Source: Cupriavidus gilardii
GTDB lineage: Bacteria; Pseudomonadota; Gammaproteobacteria; Burkholderiales; Burkholderiaceae
Length of the DNA: 64,000 nucleotides
Direction: 5' to 3'
Assembly (NCBI RefSeq): GCF_013314895.1
Contig: NZ_JABTYE010000003.1
Location: 248,001 to 312,000, forward strand
In this document: positions 41,396 to 50,983 of the stretch, one piece after another
How the letters are laid out: each line of letters opens with the position of its first letter
Position numbering within the stretch: the stretch's first letter is position 1
The notes under the pieces: generated by a model
Databases searched by the model: none
Told to the model about the DNA's origin: nothing
What the model saw: the letters and a program-made list of their open reading frames with translations, nothing else
Program-made: the position numbers and the translations under genes

Positions 41396-44263
41396 CTATA
41401 GGCCGCCATCAGGCGAGGCAGCCACTTTGCCGGGGTCGCCAGGCGCCCCGGCATCGGGCCAGGCCCCAGCATAGACCTCGACAAAGCGGTCCGGGTCCAG
41501 ATACCGCCGGATCGCCGCGTTGACCTGCTCGACCGTGGCCTGGTCGATGCGGCGCTCCATCTCCTCCGTAAACGCCATGGTCTGGCCGACGAACAGTTGA
41601 TAGGCCAGCATCGACACCAGCACCTCGTCTCGGCTGCGGGTGACCAGCCCCTGTTGCTGCAATCCGCTCTTGGCCTCGGCCAGTTCTTCCTCGGTCACGC
41701 CCTCCCGCAGAAAGCGCCGCAGCTCCCGCTGCACGCCAGCCTTGAGCCGCGGCAGGTTCTGCGGGGCAAAGGAGGCCTGGATGCCGAAGCGGCCGGCGGT
41801 ATCGAGCGCGCCGATCCGCAGGTAGCTCGAAGCGCCGTAACTGATGCCGTCCTGTTGGCGCAGGCGGTCGGCCAGCCGGCTCTTCATCGAACTGCCGCCA
41901 AAGATCCGGTTGGCGATCGCCAGCGCCGCATAGTCGGGGTGATCCATCGTCATGCCGATCGGCAGCGCGGCGATAAAGCTGGCATTGGCCTTGTGCGGCG
42001 TCGGCACGGCCAGGCTCACCGGCTGCAACGGCAGGAAGTCGCGTTCGACGCGGGCGAAGGGCATCGGCGCGCTCCAGTCGCCGAACAGCGTCTCTACCTG
42101 CTGGCGCGCGCCCTGTGCATCGAAGTCGCCGACCAGCGCAAACTGCGCATGGCTGGTGCCGTAGAAGCGCCGATGGAAGTCGCGCACCTGTTCGAGCTGG
42201 ACAGCCCGCAGCTCGGCGATCGATTCCTCCAGCGTCGGCACATAGCGCGGGTCGCCCTTCGGATAAGGGTTGCCGTGCCGGCCGAGCACGACCGGGGCGA
42301 GCGCTTCGGGCTGCCGTACCTGGCTCTGGATGCCGGCGATCGCGGTGGTGCGCAGCACCTCGAACTCGGCCGCCGGCAGGCTGGGTTCGCGCAGCACATC
42401 GCGCAGCAGCGTCAGCACCTGCGGCAGATGCTCGCGCGGCGCCTGGAAGCTGATGGTCACCCGTTCGGCGTCGCCGGAGACGCCGACCGTCGTCCGCAGC
42501 GCTTCAAACGCATCGACCAGCTGCTGGCGATCGCGCCCGCCGGCGCCGCGCATCAGCATGCCGGCGGTCAGCGTGCCGACCGCGTTCAGGCCGCGCAGGC
42601 TGTCGACATCGCCCATGCGCAGCACCAGTTGGCCGTGCACGCGCTGACCGCGCACGGGCTTGGGCAACATCGCGATGGTCATGCCGTTGGGCAGCGTGGC
42701 GCGCACCGTATGCGCCTCGATATTTGCCGGCGTGGGCACAAAGGGCGCCACCGGCGCGGCGCCCGGCTTGCCCTGATAGCCGCGCGTCAGTGCGGCGATG
42801 TCTGGCGCCGGCGGAATCGCGACGTAGTTCGGCACGTCGACCGGAATGAATTGACCCAGCGTGCGATTGGCGCGCTGCAGATAGTGGCGCGCCACGCGGT
42901 TGACGTCGTCGACGGTCACGCGCTCGATCTGATCGCGGGCAATCAGCATCAGCCGCCAATCGCCCTTGGCGATCGCCTCCGACAATGCCACGCCGTAGCT
43001 GGCCGGATCGTTCAGCATGCGCTCGTAGGCGTTGCGCGAGCGGCGCTGCGCCCGGTCGAGCTCCTCCTGCGTGACCGGCTGCGCGCCGATGCCTTCGACC
43101 AGTTCCAGCAGTCCGGTGCGCGCCGGCTCCAGGGGCTGCGCCTTGCCGACCTGCGCGAGGAAGACCACGCTGCCCGGCTGCTTCAACGCCCGCAGAAAGC
43201 CCGTCTGCGACGCCGCCTTCTTCTGCTCGACCAGTCCGCGATAGAGGCGCCCGCCCGGTATGGCAGTCAGGATATCGACCAGCAGCGTCATCGCCGCGGT
43301 GTCCGGATGCGCGCCGGGGCCGATGTGGTATTGCGCGGCCACCACCTGGATGTCGCCGGGCCGCTGCAGCAGGATCTCGCGCGGCCCTTCCTGCGGCGGC
43401 TCCACGGTGTACTGCTCAGCCAGCACGCGTGCCGGCTTGGGAATCGCGCCGAAATACCGCGTCACGCTCGCCAGCGTGCGGGCCGGGTCGAATTGCCCGG
43501 TGATCACCAGTACCGCGTTGTCGGGCTGGTAATAGCGGCGATAGAAGGCCTGCAGCGCATCGATGCCGACGTTCTCGATATCGCTGCGGGCGCCGATCGG
43601 CGCCTTGCCGTAGTTGTGCCAGTGATAGGCGCTGGCGGCCAGCTGCCGCAGCAGCACGCCGGTCGGGCTGTTCTCGCCGCGTTCCAGCTCATTGCGCACC
43701 ACCGTCATCTCGCTGTCCAGCGCGCTGCGCGAGATCGTGCTGTTGACCATGCGGTCCGCTTCCATCCGCAGCAGCCAGTCGAGGTTTTCCTCGCTGGCCG
43801 CGAAGGTGGCGAAATAGTTGGTGCGATCGTGCGCGGTGGTGCCGTTGAACTGCATCCCGCGGCTCGCCATCTGCCGCCCGATCGCGCCATCCGGCACACT
43901 CGGCGTCCCCTTGAACAGCAGATGCTCGAGCAGGTGCGCCATGCCGGTCTCGCCGTAGCTTTCGTGCCGGCTGCCGACAAGGTAGGTGATATTGATCGTG
44001 GTGGTCGGCTGCGCCGCATCCGGGGCGAGCAGCACCCGCAGTCCGTTGGGCAGGCGGTATTCCGTGATGCCTTCGGCGCTGGCGACCGGTGTGGGGATGC
44101 CCTGCACCGTTTCGCCGGCCGTTGCGGCCGGTGATTCAATCGACGAGCGTGCGGCGTGGGCCGGACCAGGACCGCACAACGCGGCAATCAGGACGGTGCA
44201 AAGGATGGCAATGGGGAAGGCCGGGAGGGCGGACAGGACCGGGCCGGCAGCGCTGCGAGGCAT
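41396..44263 (-). CDS. M16-family (pitrilysin/insulinase) zinc protease, two-domain, periplasmic
   Basis: 955 residues from ATG 44263 (CGGAGATCCC upstream). A signal peptide ends near PAHAARS (about 37). The first M16 domain (about 65-480) has the inverted zinc motif H110-L-L-E-H114, and the downstream Glu lies in the segment around NELERGE. The second domain (about 540-930) lacks the motif, as expected for the inactive partner half of the chamber. It degrades peptides in the periplasm. The long single-chain form resembles PqqL-like and other proteobacterial M16 enzymes. Stands alone. Confidence 0.92.
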   Translation of the reverse strand: MPRSAAGPVLSALPAFPIAILCTVLIAALCGPGPAHAARSSIESPAATAGETVQGIPTPVASAEGITEYRLPNGLRVLLAPDAAQPTTTINITYLVGSRHESYGETGMAHLLEHLLFKGTPSVPDGAIGRQMASRGMQFNGTTAHDRTNYFATFAASEENLDWLLRMEADRMVNSTISRSALDSEMTVVRNELERGENSPTGVLLRQLAASAYHWHNYGKAPIGARSDIENVGIDALQAFYRRYYQPDNAVLVITGQFDPARTLASVTRYFGAIPKPARVLAEQYTVEPPQEGPREILLQRPGDIQVVAAQYHIGPGAHPDTAAMTLLVDILTAIPGGRLYRGLVEQKKAASQTGFLRALKQPGSVVFLAQVGKAQPLEPARTGLLELVEGIGAQPVTQEELDRAQRRSRNAYERMLNDPASYGVALSEAIAKGDWRLMLIARDQIERVTVDDVNRVARHYLQRANRTLGQFIPVDVPNYVAIPPAPDIAALTRGYQGKPGAAPVAPFVPTPANIEAHTVRATLPNGMTIAMLPKPVRGQRVHGQLVLRMGDVDSLRGLNAVGTLTAGMLMRGAGGRDRQQLVDAFEALRTTVGVSGDAERVTISFQAPREHLPQVLTLLRDVLREPSLPAAEFEVLRTTAIAGIQSQVRQPEALAPVVLGRHGNPYPKGDPRYVPTLEESIAELRAVQLEQVRDFHRRFYGTSHAQFALVGDFDAQGARQQVETLFGDWSAPMPFARVERDFLPLQPVSLAVPTPHKANASFIAALPIGMTMDHPDYAALAIANRIFGGSSMKSRLADRLRQQDGISYGASSYLRIGALDTAGRFGIQASFAPQNLPRLKAGVQRELRRFLREGVTEEELAEAKSGLQQQGLVTRSRDEVLVSMLAYQLFVGQTMAFTEEMERRIDQATVEQVNAAIRRYLDPDRFVEVYAGAWPDAGAPGDPGKVAASPDGGL

Positions 44264-44409
44264 GGGATCTCCGTGGTGGATCAGACAGACAGGTGGACGC
44301 GCCTTCGGGTGCCCCTTCCCGGCGCGCACCGCATCGGGTGCGCGCCGTCACTGATCGTACCAAACCCCATGTCCGGGCGCGGCTGCGGGACAGCCGCGCC
44401 GGAACCGCC

Positions 44410-46416
44410 TCAGACCACGTTCACCACCGCCGAGCCCGCCGGCACCTCCACCGTGGTGACCCTGGCCGTCGCCGGCTGCGGCGGCGCATTGCCGTCGACC
44501 AGTCCCTTCATGATATGGAAGGCGCAATTGAGCCTGTCCGGCGTCAGCGTGACGACCGAATAGCCGATGACATTGGTCTCCGCGTAACGCATCCACGGAT
44601 TGAAATGCTCCAACGTGCGATTCAAGGTGTTGACCACCGCGCCGCTGACCTCCTCGTAGATCAGCGCCTTGATCTCGGCAAAGCGGGGGTCGTTATCGAC
44701 CACGCTCTTGTACGTGCTCATCAGCGTATTGCTCGACAGCCCTGCCCCGACCAGATCGACCATCACCGGCGTCGGTGTCGCCGCATCGAAGTCGTCCATC
44801 ACCACGCCGGCAAAGAATGCGTGGATGTCGCCGGTCAGCGCCACCACATTGCGAACGTTGTTCGTCTTCAGGAAGGCCATCAGATTCTTGCGTTCCGCGT
44901 CATAGCCATCCCACTGGTCCGCGTTGAGCACATAGGTGGCCAGCAGCGACGCCGGCGGCAGGCGGCTGTCGAGCGTGGGCTTGATATTTGCGTCGAAGTT
45001 GGCGCTATCGATGCCGGCCTGCGCCGACAGCAGTTGCCGCAGGTTGGCGTAGGCGACGTTGTTCGGATAGGTGCCCGATGAGACCGCCGCGCGCAGGTCC
45101 GCCTCCAACGCCTCCTCCATCTGGTCGCGCAACGGCGTCAGCGCCGTGTTGCTCGCGATCAGCCGCAGCACCATCAGTTCCGCGATGGCCTCGGTCAGAT
45201 CGACCTGCATGCGCAGCAGCGAGACCTGGTTGCCCCACAGCTTCCACGTCGTCGCGGCACCGCCGATACGGTCCTGCCACCATGCGCGCTGCGCGTCGCC
45301 AAGCATCGATACCTGCGTCAGCGCACCCCCCGCCGCCGCGATCTTCGCGTCCTCCGCTGCCTTGAGCGCGTCGCGCCGGATGAAGAAGCGGCTGCCGACA
45401 TCGCCGCCGGCGTTGGCTTCGGAGATCAGATGGTCGGCGCGATACAGCCGCTCGTCCGTCATCAGCAGCGTCGCCAGATTGCCGAAGGTGAAGGACCGAT
45501 AGATCTGGATGTTCTGGAACGAGGGGTTGTTCAGGTCCAGCGTGACATCGGCCGGCAGGAACTCGAACCACGCCTGGTTGGCTGCGCGCCGCCGCGCGGT
45601 CTGGGGCGTCTGATCGTCGTCGGCATCATAGCTCTGGCGGTCCTGCCAGCAGTCGTCGGAGAACTCGTGGTCGTCCCAGATCGCGATCATCGGGAAGCGC
45701 GCATGCAGCGCCTGCAGCCGCGCGTCGCTGCGATAGGCCTTGTACAGGTAGCGGTAGTCCTCGAGCGTGGTGGCGTAGCGGAAGCCGCTGGGCAGCGTCG
45801 TGCCATTGGGCAGCGACAGCGGCGTATGGCGGCTTTCGACCAGATTGACCGGCGCGCCGTCCGCCACCGCCTCGTAGATGTAGTCGCCGGTGTGCACGAT
45901 GAAATCGAGGTCCTGCTGTGCCAGCTCCTCCATGCCGGCCCAGTGGTTGATGCTCCAGTCCTGGCAGCTGACAAAGGCGAACTTCAGCTGCGACAGCGGC
46001 GTACCGGCCGCGGGCGCGGTGCGGGTTCGACCGACCGGGCTGAAGCGGCTGCCGACGCGGAAGCGGTAGTAGTAGGTCGTGGCGGGCGTCAGGCCGGTGA
46101 CCTTGGTGCGCAGCGTGTAGTCCCAATCGGGCAAGGCGCGCAGATGGTCGTTGACGATCAGCGTGGAGAAGTCCTCCTGGGTCGACACCTGCAGGCGCAC
46201 ATTGACGTGCCGCTTGCCGTTGTCGCCTTCGACACGCGTCCACAGCACGACGCTGTCGGGGCGGGGGTCGCCCGAAGCGACACCGTGGCGGAAGTCGAAC
46301 AGGTCGGGTTCGGGCGGATCGGGATTGTCATCGCCACCGCCGCAGCCGGCCAACCCAGTGGTGGCGACCGAGACGGTGATGAAGCTTCCCCATTTCAAGA
46401 ACTGGCGACGATCCAT
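44410..46416 (-). CDS. phoD: PhoD-like alkaline phosphatase, Tat-exported lipoprotein
   Basis: 668 residues. The N-terminus MDRRQFLKWGSFITVSVATT then GLAGCGGGDD has both a twin-arginine motif (RRQFLK) and a lipobox (LAGC), so it should be folded before export and lipidated. A PhoD N-terminal Ig-like domain (about 40-140) is followed by the metallophosphatase domain with FVSCQDW, VHTGDYIYE, IAIWDDHEFSDD and LTGDIHAFFAG. PhoD enzymes hydrolyse phosphate mono- and diesters with Ca2+/Fe3+. The family name is firm, the substrate open. AAGGAGA precedes the ATG at 46416. Confidence 0.92.
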   Translation of the reverse strand: MDRRQFLKWGSFITVSVATTGLAGCGGGDDNPDPPEPDLFDFRHGVASGDPRPDSVVLWTRVEGDNGKRHVNVRLQVSTQEDFSTLIVNDHLRALPDWDYTLRTKVTGLTPATTYYYRFRVGSRFSPVGRTRTAPAAGTPLSQLKFAFVSCQDWSINHWAGMEELAQQDLDFIVHTGDYIYEAVADGAPVNLVESRHTPLSLPNGTTLPSGFRYATTLEDYRYLYKAYRSDARLQALHARFPMIAIWDDHEFSDDCWQDRQSYDADDDQTPQTARRRAANQAWFEFLPADVTLDLNNPSFQNIQIYRSFTFGNLATLLMTDERLYRADHLISEANAGGDVGSRFFIRRDALKAAEDAKIAAAGGALTQVSMLGDAQRAWWQDRIGGAATTWKLWGNQVSLLRMQVDLTEAIAELMVLRLIASNTALTPLRDQMEEALEADLRAAVSSGTYPNNVAYANLRQLLSAQAGIDSANFDANIKPTLDSRLPPASLLATYVLNADQWDGYDAERKNLMAFLKTNNVRNVVALTGDIHAFFAGVVMDDFDAATPTPVMVDLVGAGLSSNTLMSTYKSVVDNDPRFAEIKALIYEEVSGAVVNTLNRTLEHFNPWMRYAETNVIGYSVVTLTPDRLNCAFHIMKGLVDGNAPPQPATARVTTVEVPAGSAVVNVV

Positions 46417-46625
46417 GTTGTTCTCCTTGTCAGGACAGGGACAGGTGAGGGGACACAGGCAGCATAGGAAATCGATCTGCCGACCGCGAGGGTGCACCGC
46501 CGATGCGGTTGCGGCGCCGCGACGCCGATGTCCGCCCCATTCAGGTACTGCCGGCAATTGCCGCTATCCGCCCGCATTTGGCATCGATTTGCCGTGCGGG
46601 GCCGAATTCGTATAAGGTGCGCCTC

Positions 46626-47648
46626 ATGGATGAACCGAAACGCAACGCGCACCGAAGCACAAACCGACACTTGTTGCGGCAGGCCCTGACGCACCTGCCC
46701 TACAAGACCATCGGCGCCGCCGCCGTCCTGACGGCCGCCGGCTTCCTCAGCTACTGGACCTACCTCGGCATCAATCAGGGCCGCCTGCTGTTCGACGCAC
46801 GACGGCGCCCGCCGCGCGAATTGCCGGAGGGGATCACCGCCTATTCGCACACCATCCCGGGCGGGATGCTGCGCGGCTACGTGTATCGCGGCGATGCGCA
46901 CTGTGCCGTCACCGATCTGTTGTTCTATTTGCCAGGTCGCGGGGAAGACGTCCTCGAGACCATGCAATTTCTACATTGGCTGCCGGCCGAAGTCGGCTTC
47001 GCCACCTTCGACTATCGCGGCCTTGGCCATTCCGACGGCATTCCGTCGGAGGCGGCCGCGGTGGCCGACGCCAGCCAGTTCCTGCTGCATCTGCGCCGCG
47101 TGCTGCCGGGCACGCGGGTCCATGTGGTCGGGCGCAGCCTGGGCACCGGGGTTGCGATCCAGCTGGCCGATCTGCAGGACTTCGAGAGCCTGCAATTGAT
47201 CACGCCCTACGATTCGCTGCTCGAGCTCGTGCGCAAGCGCTTCCCGCTGGTGCCGCTGCGCCAGCTGATGCGTCATCACTTCGATTCGATTTCGCACTGC
47301 AAGAAGGTGGTACAGCGCACCAAGGTGCTGCTCGCCGAGGTCGACGATGTCGTGCCGCATGAATGCTCCGAGCGTCTGATGGCGGCGTGGCCGGGGCCGG
47401 TCGCCGTCGAGACCATTCCCGGCAGCAATCATTCGGACATCATTGCGCACCAGAGTACGTGGCAGGCACTGAGCGACTTCGCGTTGCTGTTCGCGCGCCG
47501 GCCCGATCTCGACGCGCACGGCAATCGCCTCGACGAGACGCCCGCGCCTACGCCCGAGCACGCTGCCGCCAGCGACGTGGGCGGCGGGCAGGAGCCTCCC
47601 GCCCTGCCGGTCGCCGCCGCACCGCTGCGCACCGACGGCGCCAGCTGA
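46626..47648 (+). CDS. membrane-anchored alpha/beta hydrolase
   Basis: 340 residues. A single hydrophobic anchor (about 28-46, IGAAAVLTAAGFLSYWTYLG) precedes an alpha/beta hydrolase domain. That domain has FYLPGRGEDVLE (oxyanion loop), FDYRGLGHSDG, the nucleophile elbow G-R-S171-L-G, a likely acid in LAEVDDVVPHE and the His in GSNHSDII. The triad appears complete. The BEM46/FrsA-like group includes membrane-bound esterases of unknown substrate. The C-terminal 40 residues are low-complexity. The start at 46626 lacks a good ribosome-binding site. It is divergent from the phosphatase gene. Confidence 0.85.
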   Translation: MDEPKRNAHRSTNRHLLRQALTHLPYKTIGAAAVLTAAGFLSYWTYLGINQGRLLFDARRRPPRELPEGITAYSHTIPGGMLRGYVYRGDAHCAVTDLLFYLPGRGEDVLETMQFLHWLPAEVGFATFDYRGLGHSDGIPSEAAAVADASQFLLHLRRVLPGTRVHVVGRSLGTGVAIQLADLQDFESLQLITPYDSLLELVRKRFPLVPLRQLMRHHFDSISHCKKVVQRTKVLLAEVDDVVPHECSERLMAAWPGPVAVETIPGSNHSDIIAHQSTWQALSDFALLFARRPDLDAHGNRLDETPAPTPEHAAASDVGGGQEPPALPVAAAPLRTDGAS

Positions 47649-48022
47649 GGCGCGCACCGTGGGCGCGAGCCGGGCGCCGCCCGTGCGCTGCCGCAAGGCA
47701 CTGGTCGACGGCCTGCCGGTCATTTGGACAGGTAGATCACGATCGCGATCAGCCCGATCGCGGCGAGGGTCAGCAGCACGAAGGTGAGCACGGCGCCACG
47801 CTGTCAGTCGTTTTCCCGCGAGTATTCCGCAGCGGAACGGCCGGCGCCGTAGGTGCGCGGCTGATTACGGCAAGGATTCGTCCTACAAGCAAGGCCGTGC
47901 TTGCTTTCTCCGCGATCCCGGTGCGCCCCGGCGGCGCGAGCAGCGTTATGCAGAATCGGCATGACCTCGCTCCGGCCGCTGTGGAACAATGCCGCATCCT
48001 CGTTCCATTGCCCCTGCTCCCC
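47649..48022. other. 374-base gap; one possible tiny membrane peptide
   Basis: Nothing is convincing on the plus strand apart from an open frame leading into the transaminase gene. On the minus strand 47791-47720 encodes a 23-residue hydrophobic peptide beginning with GTG (VLTFVLLTLAAIGLIAIVIY then LSK), listed separately. No terminator was found after the hydrolase gene. Confidence 0.6.
47720..47791 (-). CDS. possible 23-residue single-helix membrane peptide
   Basis: GTG at 47791, 23 codons then TGA at 47720. The product is one continuous hydrophobic helix with a terminal Lys, which is not what random GC-rich DNA usually gives. No ribosome-binding site is visible and an in-frame stop lies five codons upstream. 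It could be a real small membrane protein or the remnant of a larger one. Confidence 0.25.
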   Translation of the reverse strand: MLTFVLLTLAAIGLIAIVIYLSK

Positions 48023-48877
48023 ATGACTTCCAGCTCCGACGCCATCGTTTATCTGAACGGCGAATTGACGCCACTGTCCGAGGCGCGCATCCCCGTGCTC
48101 GACCGCGGATTTATTTTTGGCGACGGCGTCTACGAGGTGATCCCGGTCTATGCCGGCAAGCCGTTCCGCGCGGCACAGCATCTGGCGCGACTCGCACGCA
48201 GCCTCGGCGCGATCGGCATTCCGAATCCGCATGACGAGGGCCAATGGATGGCGCTGATCGCGCGCGTGATGCAGGCCAATCCGATGCCGGACCAGATGAT
48301 CTACATCCAGGTCACGCGTGGCGTTGCCAAGCGCATGCATGCCTTCCCGAAGGAGGTCACGCCGACCGTCTTCATCATGACCAATCCGATGTCGCTGCCG
48401 CCGGCCGCCGCCATCGAGCGCGGCGTTGCCTGCGTCACGATGGAGGACAAGCGCTGGCTGCACTGCCAGATCAAGTCGACCTCGCTGCTCGGCAATGTGC
48501 TGGCCGCGCAGAACGCCGCCGAGCAAGGCGTGACCGAGGCCATCCAGTTCCGCGACGGCATGCTGACCGAGGCCTCCGCGTCCAACGTCTGGGTGGTCAA
48601 GGATGGCGTCGTCGCGGCGCCGCCCAAAGACAATCTGATCCTCGAAGGCATCCGCTATGGCCTGATCGAAGAGCTGTGCAGCCGCTTCGAGATGCCGCTG
48701 GTGTCCCGGCCGATCCCGCGCGAGGAGGTGTTCGCCGCCGACGAGGTGCTGCTGTCGTCGGCCAGCAAGGAGATCCTTCCGGTGGTGGCGATCGACGGCA
48801 AGACGATCGGCAATGGCGAGCCCGGACCGGTGTTCAAGCGCCTGTACGCGGCTTATCAGGAGGCCAAGACGGCCTGA
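48023..48877 (+). CDS. dat: D-amino-acid transaminase (class IV PLP aminotransferase)
   Basis: 284 residues. Class IV features: LDRGFIFGDGVYEVIPVY near residue 26, the RGVA-KR loop that binds the substrate carboxylate, PLP lysine K151 in HCQIKSTSLLGN, and the signature FRDGMLTEASASNVWVV. The last, with 'TEASASN', fits D-alanine/D-amino-acid aminotransferases better than branched-chain aminotransferases or ADC lyase. It interconverts D-amino acids and 2-oxoacids, supplying D-Ala and D-Glu for peptidoglycan. Starts at ATG 48023 with a weak ribosome-binding site. Confidence 0.88.
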   Translation: MTSSSDAIVYLNGELTPLSEARIPVLDRGFIFGDGVYEVIPVYAGKPFRAAQHLARLARSLGAIGIPNPHDEGQWMALIARVMQANPMPDQMIYIQVTRGVAKRMHAFPKEVTPTVFIMTNPMSLPPAAAIERGVACVTMEDKRWLHCQIKSTSLLGNVLAAQNAAEQGVTEAIQFRDGMLTEASASNVWVVKDGVVAAPPKDNLILEGIRYGLIEELCSRFEMPLVSRPIPREEVFAADEVLLSSASKEILPVVAIDGKTIGNGEPGPVFKRLYAAYQEAKTA

Positions 48878-48896
48878 GGTCCGCTACAAACGGCCG

Positions 48897-49787
48897 CTAT
48901 CGGGCCTCGCCCACGCGGGCGCACAGCACGCGCAGGCCGCCGCCCGCGGTTTGCAGGCCATCCTTGCGCCGAGCGAAGTAGCGGGCGTTCAGTGTCGGCG
49001 CGTCGAGATCGGTCACGTCGGCAAATCCCATGGCGGTCAGCCCTTGCACCAGTTGCTCGGGCACGAACTCGGACAGCCACGGCTCGCCCAGCGCGGCGAC
49101 CTGTTCTGCCATATGCGCGGCCATCACGCGCTCGAACGGTGGCAGCACGCCGGCGTCGACGCGGTAGTCGAACACGATACGCGTGCCGGCGGGCCGGCCA
49201 GCGACATAGCGCAGCGTGCTGTCGATCGCGGCGGCGGTCAGATACGGCGTCACGCCGAGCCAGACAAAGCACGCCGGCTGGTCGCTGCGAAATCCGGCTG
49301 TTTCCAGGGCGTCTTGCAACGACGCATGCTGAAGGTCGGCCGGCACCGCCTTCGCCCCTTCGGGCATGACCAGGCTCGCCTGCCGCATCAGATCGTGCTT
49401 CCATGCCTGGGTAGCCGGATGATCGACCTCGAAGACCCGCATGCCGTCGGCCGCGGCGGGCACGCGCCACGCCAACGTGTCGAGGCCCGCGCCGAGCACC
49501 ACGCATTGACGCACGCCGGCCTGCGCCGCCTCGGCCAGCACGGCATCGGCGACCATTGCGCGCGCGACCACCGCGGCGCGCATCGGTCGCGCCATCGGAT
49601 CGTTATAGCGAAAAGGGTCGTCGCGCACGGCGCGTTCGAGGTCGGGGCCGAGGATCGGCAGAGCGACCGGGTCGGCCAGCACGATCGGCTCGTCGAGCAA
49701 CTGGTGAACGGCGCGTGCGATGGCCATCATCAGCGCGGTCGTGCTGGGCCGGCCTTTGGCCAGCGCGGTGGTTTCGGTTTGGGACAT
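48897..49787 (-). CDS. SAM-dependent methyltransferase of the leucine-carboxyl-methyltransferase-like (TIGR00027) family
   Basis: 296 residues. The SAM-binding loop VVLGAGLDTLAWR (about 96-108) is followed by the acidic VFEVDHPATQAWK and CFVWLGVTPYLTAAAIDSTL, which are the signatures of the LCMT-like Rv0145-type methyltransferases. The substrate is unknown, in bacteria possibly a polyketide or small acid. AGGAGA precedes the ATG at 49787. Its promoter carries a long perfect palindrome between the -35 and -10 boxes, the mark of MerR-family control, and the MerR gene is directly upstream on the same strand. Confidence 0.88.
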   Translation of the reverse strand: MSQTETTALAKGRPSTTALMMAIARAVHQLLDEPIVLADPVALPILGPDLERAVRDDPFRYNDPMARPMRAAVVARAMVADAVLAEAAQAGVRQCVVLGAGLDTLAWRVPAAADGMRVFEVDHPATQAWKHDLMRQASLVMPEGAKAVPADLQHASLQDALETAGFRSDQPACFVWLGVTPYLTAAAIDSTLRYVAGRPAGTRIVFDYRVDAGVLPPFERVMAAHMAEQVAALGEPWLSEFVPEQLVQGLTAMGFADVTDLDAPTLNARYFARRKDGLQTAGGGLRVLCARVGEAR

Positions 49788-49814
49788 GACGGTCTCCTGC
49801 TGCGAAAGCCGGGC

Positions 49815-49846
49815 AGCATAGACCCTGACGTGCACGTCAGGGTCAA
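49815..49846 (-). promoter_or_regulatory. MerR-type promoter with 24-base perfect palindrome
   Basis: Minus strand -35 TTGACC (49846-49841), 20-base spacer, -10 TATGCT (49820-49815). The spacer and flanks form the palindrome GACCCTGACGTG plus its exact complement (49821-49844). MerR activators bind such palindromes and untwist over-long 19-20 base spacers. Confidence 0.9.
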
Positions 49847-49891
49847 GCGCCGACGCGACGCCTGCCGGGTCCGGTCATGTCATGGCATGAC

Positions 49892-50917
49892 TCAATCATC
49901 CGTGCCGCCGCCCTGCCGCTTAACGGCACGCGCGCGCACCGCATCGACGAATTCGCGCACTTCTGCATCCACCATGTGCCCGATCTGCAGCAACGGCTCG
50001 TCGCGATAGGCCTTCAGCAGCTTGCTGCGCAGGCCCGCATCGTGATCGACCATGCGGTCGACCAGTGCATCCCAATCGCGCAGCAGCGCGCGGCTCTCGG
50101 CTGCGGCGGGGCCGGTTCCGGCCGCGATCAGCGCGCGGGCTCGCTGCGCCAACGCCTGCCATTCGGGTTCGAGCCGCTTGTCCAGGCGCGCCAGTTCGTC
50201 CGGCGACAGATGCCGCTGCCACGCCGCCATGCGCAGTTCGACGGCAGCCTCCATATAGCGCACCATCGCGGCGTCGATACCGCCGAAGCCCTGCTGCGCG
50301 GCCAGCTTGATCATCTCGCCCCACCGGACCGCCCGCTCCATGTCGCCCTGCATCCAGCGCATCGCCAGATGCATCCAGCGTGCGGCCAGCGCTTGCGTGC
50401 CGATGGCGTGCGCCGGCCATTGCTGGCCCATCGCCTCGCGAACCTCGTTCAGCAGCGGCTGCCATTCCGCCTCGGTAGCCATCCACTCGCGGAAGATCGT
50501 TTCGAGCTCCGCCTCGCTGAAGTACTCGCGATAGGCGCGCATCTGGCGCAGCGCCGCCAGCCAGTGCTCGATCTCGGGCTCGCCGCCCGCGGCCAGCACG
50601 GTCTGCAGCATCACCAGACGGCCGCGCAGTGCTGTCGCCCGTGCAATCTCCCGGTCGAGCGCCTCGATCTGCTGCGTGACGATGCGGTCCCGCGGCAGGC
50701 CATCGCCGGCCAGCAGTTCCCCAATGGCGGCCAGCGTCAGGCCGGACTGCCGCAGGACCTGAATCGCATGCAGCCGCGCGACGTCGTCGCGGTTGTAGAG
50801 GCGATAGCCCGCGGCCGAGCGACCCGAGGGCTTGAGCAGGCCGATGCGGTCGTAGTGATGCAGGGCGCGGACGGTCAGGCCGGTTTGCCTGGCGAGCGCG
50901 CCGACTTTCAGCAGCAT
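49892..50917 (-). CDS. MerR-family transcriptional activator with a large C-terminal sensor domain
   Basis: 341 residues. The MerR HTH (2-70: LKVGALARQTGLTVRALHHY, DRIGLLKPSGRSAAGYRLYN) and dimerisation helix (about 78-118) are standard. The remaining 220 residues are helical (EWMATEAEWQPLLNEVREAM, LLRDWDALVDRMVDHDAGLR), like the TipAS-type or other drug-binding extensions. There are no metal-binding cysteines, so it likely senses an organic ligand. The palindromic promoter of the next gene, a methyltransferase 105 bases downstream, is its obvious target. Confidence 0.9.
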   Translation of the reverse strand: MLLKVGALARQTGLTVRALHHYDRIGLLKPSGRSAAGYRLYNRDDVARLHAIQVLRQSGLTLAAIGELLAGDGLPRDRIVTQQIEALDREIARATALRGRLVMLQTVLAAGGEPEIEHWLAALRQMRAYREYFSEAELETIFREWMATEAEWQPLLNEVREAMGQQWPAHAIGTQALAARWMHLAMRWMQGDMERAVRWGEMIKLAAQQGFGGIDAAMVRYMEAAVELRMAAWQRHLSPDELARLDKRLEPEWQALAQRARALIAAGTGPAAAESRALLRDWDALVDRMVDHDAGLRSKLLKAYRDEPLLQIGHMVDAEVREFVDAVRARAVKRQGGGTDD

Positions 50918-50983
50918 GGCGGAGCGAGAGCGAGAGAGGAATCGACGATCGACATTTGCGCGGCCCCTTGGCCGCGACGGGCG

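Noticed and set aside
41597..44134. 845-residue plus-strand frame opposite the M16 protease
   Set aside because: Antisense shadow of a gene with signal peptide and HLLEH motif.
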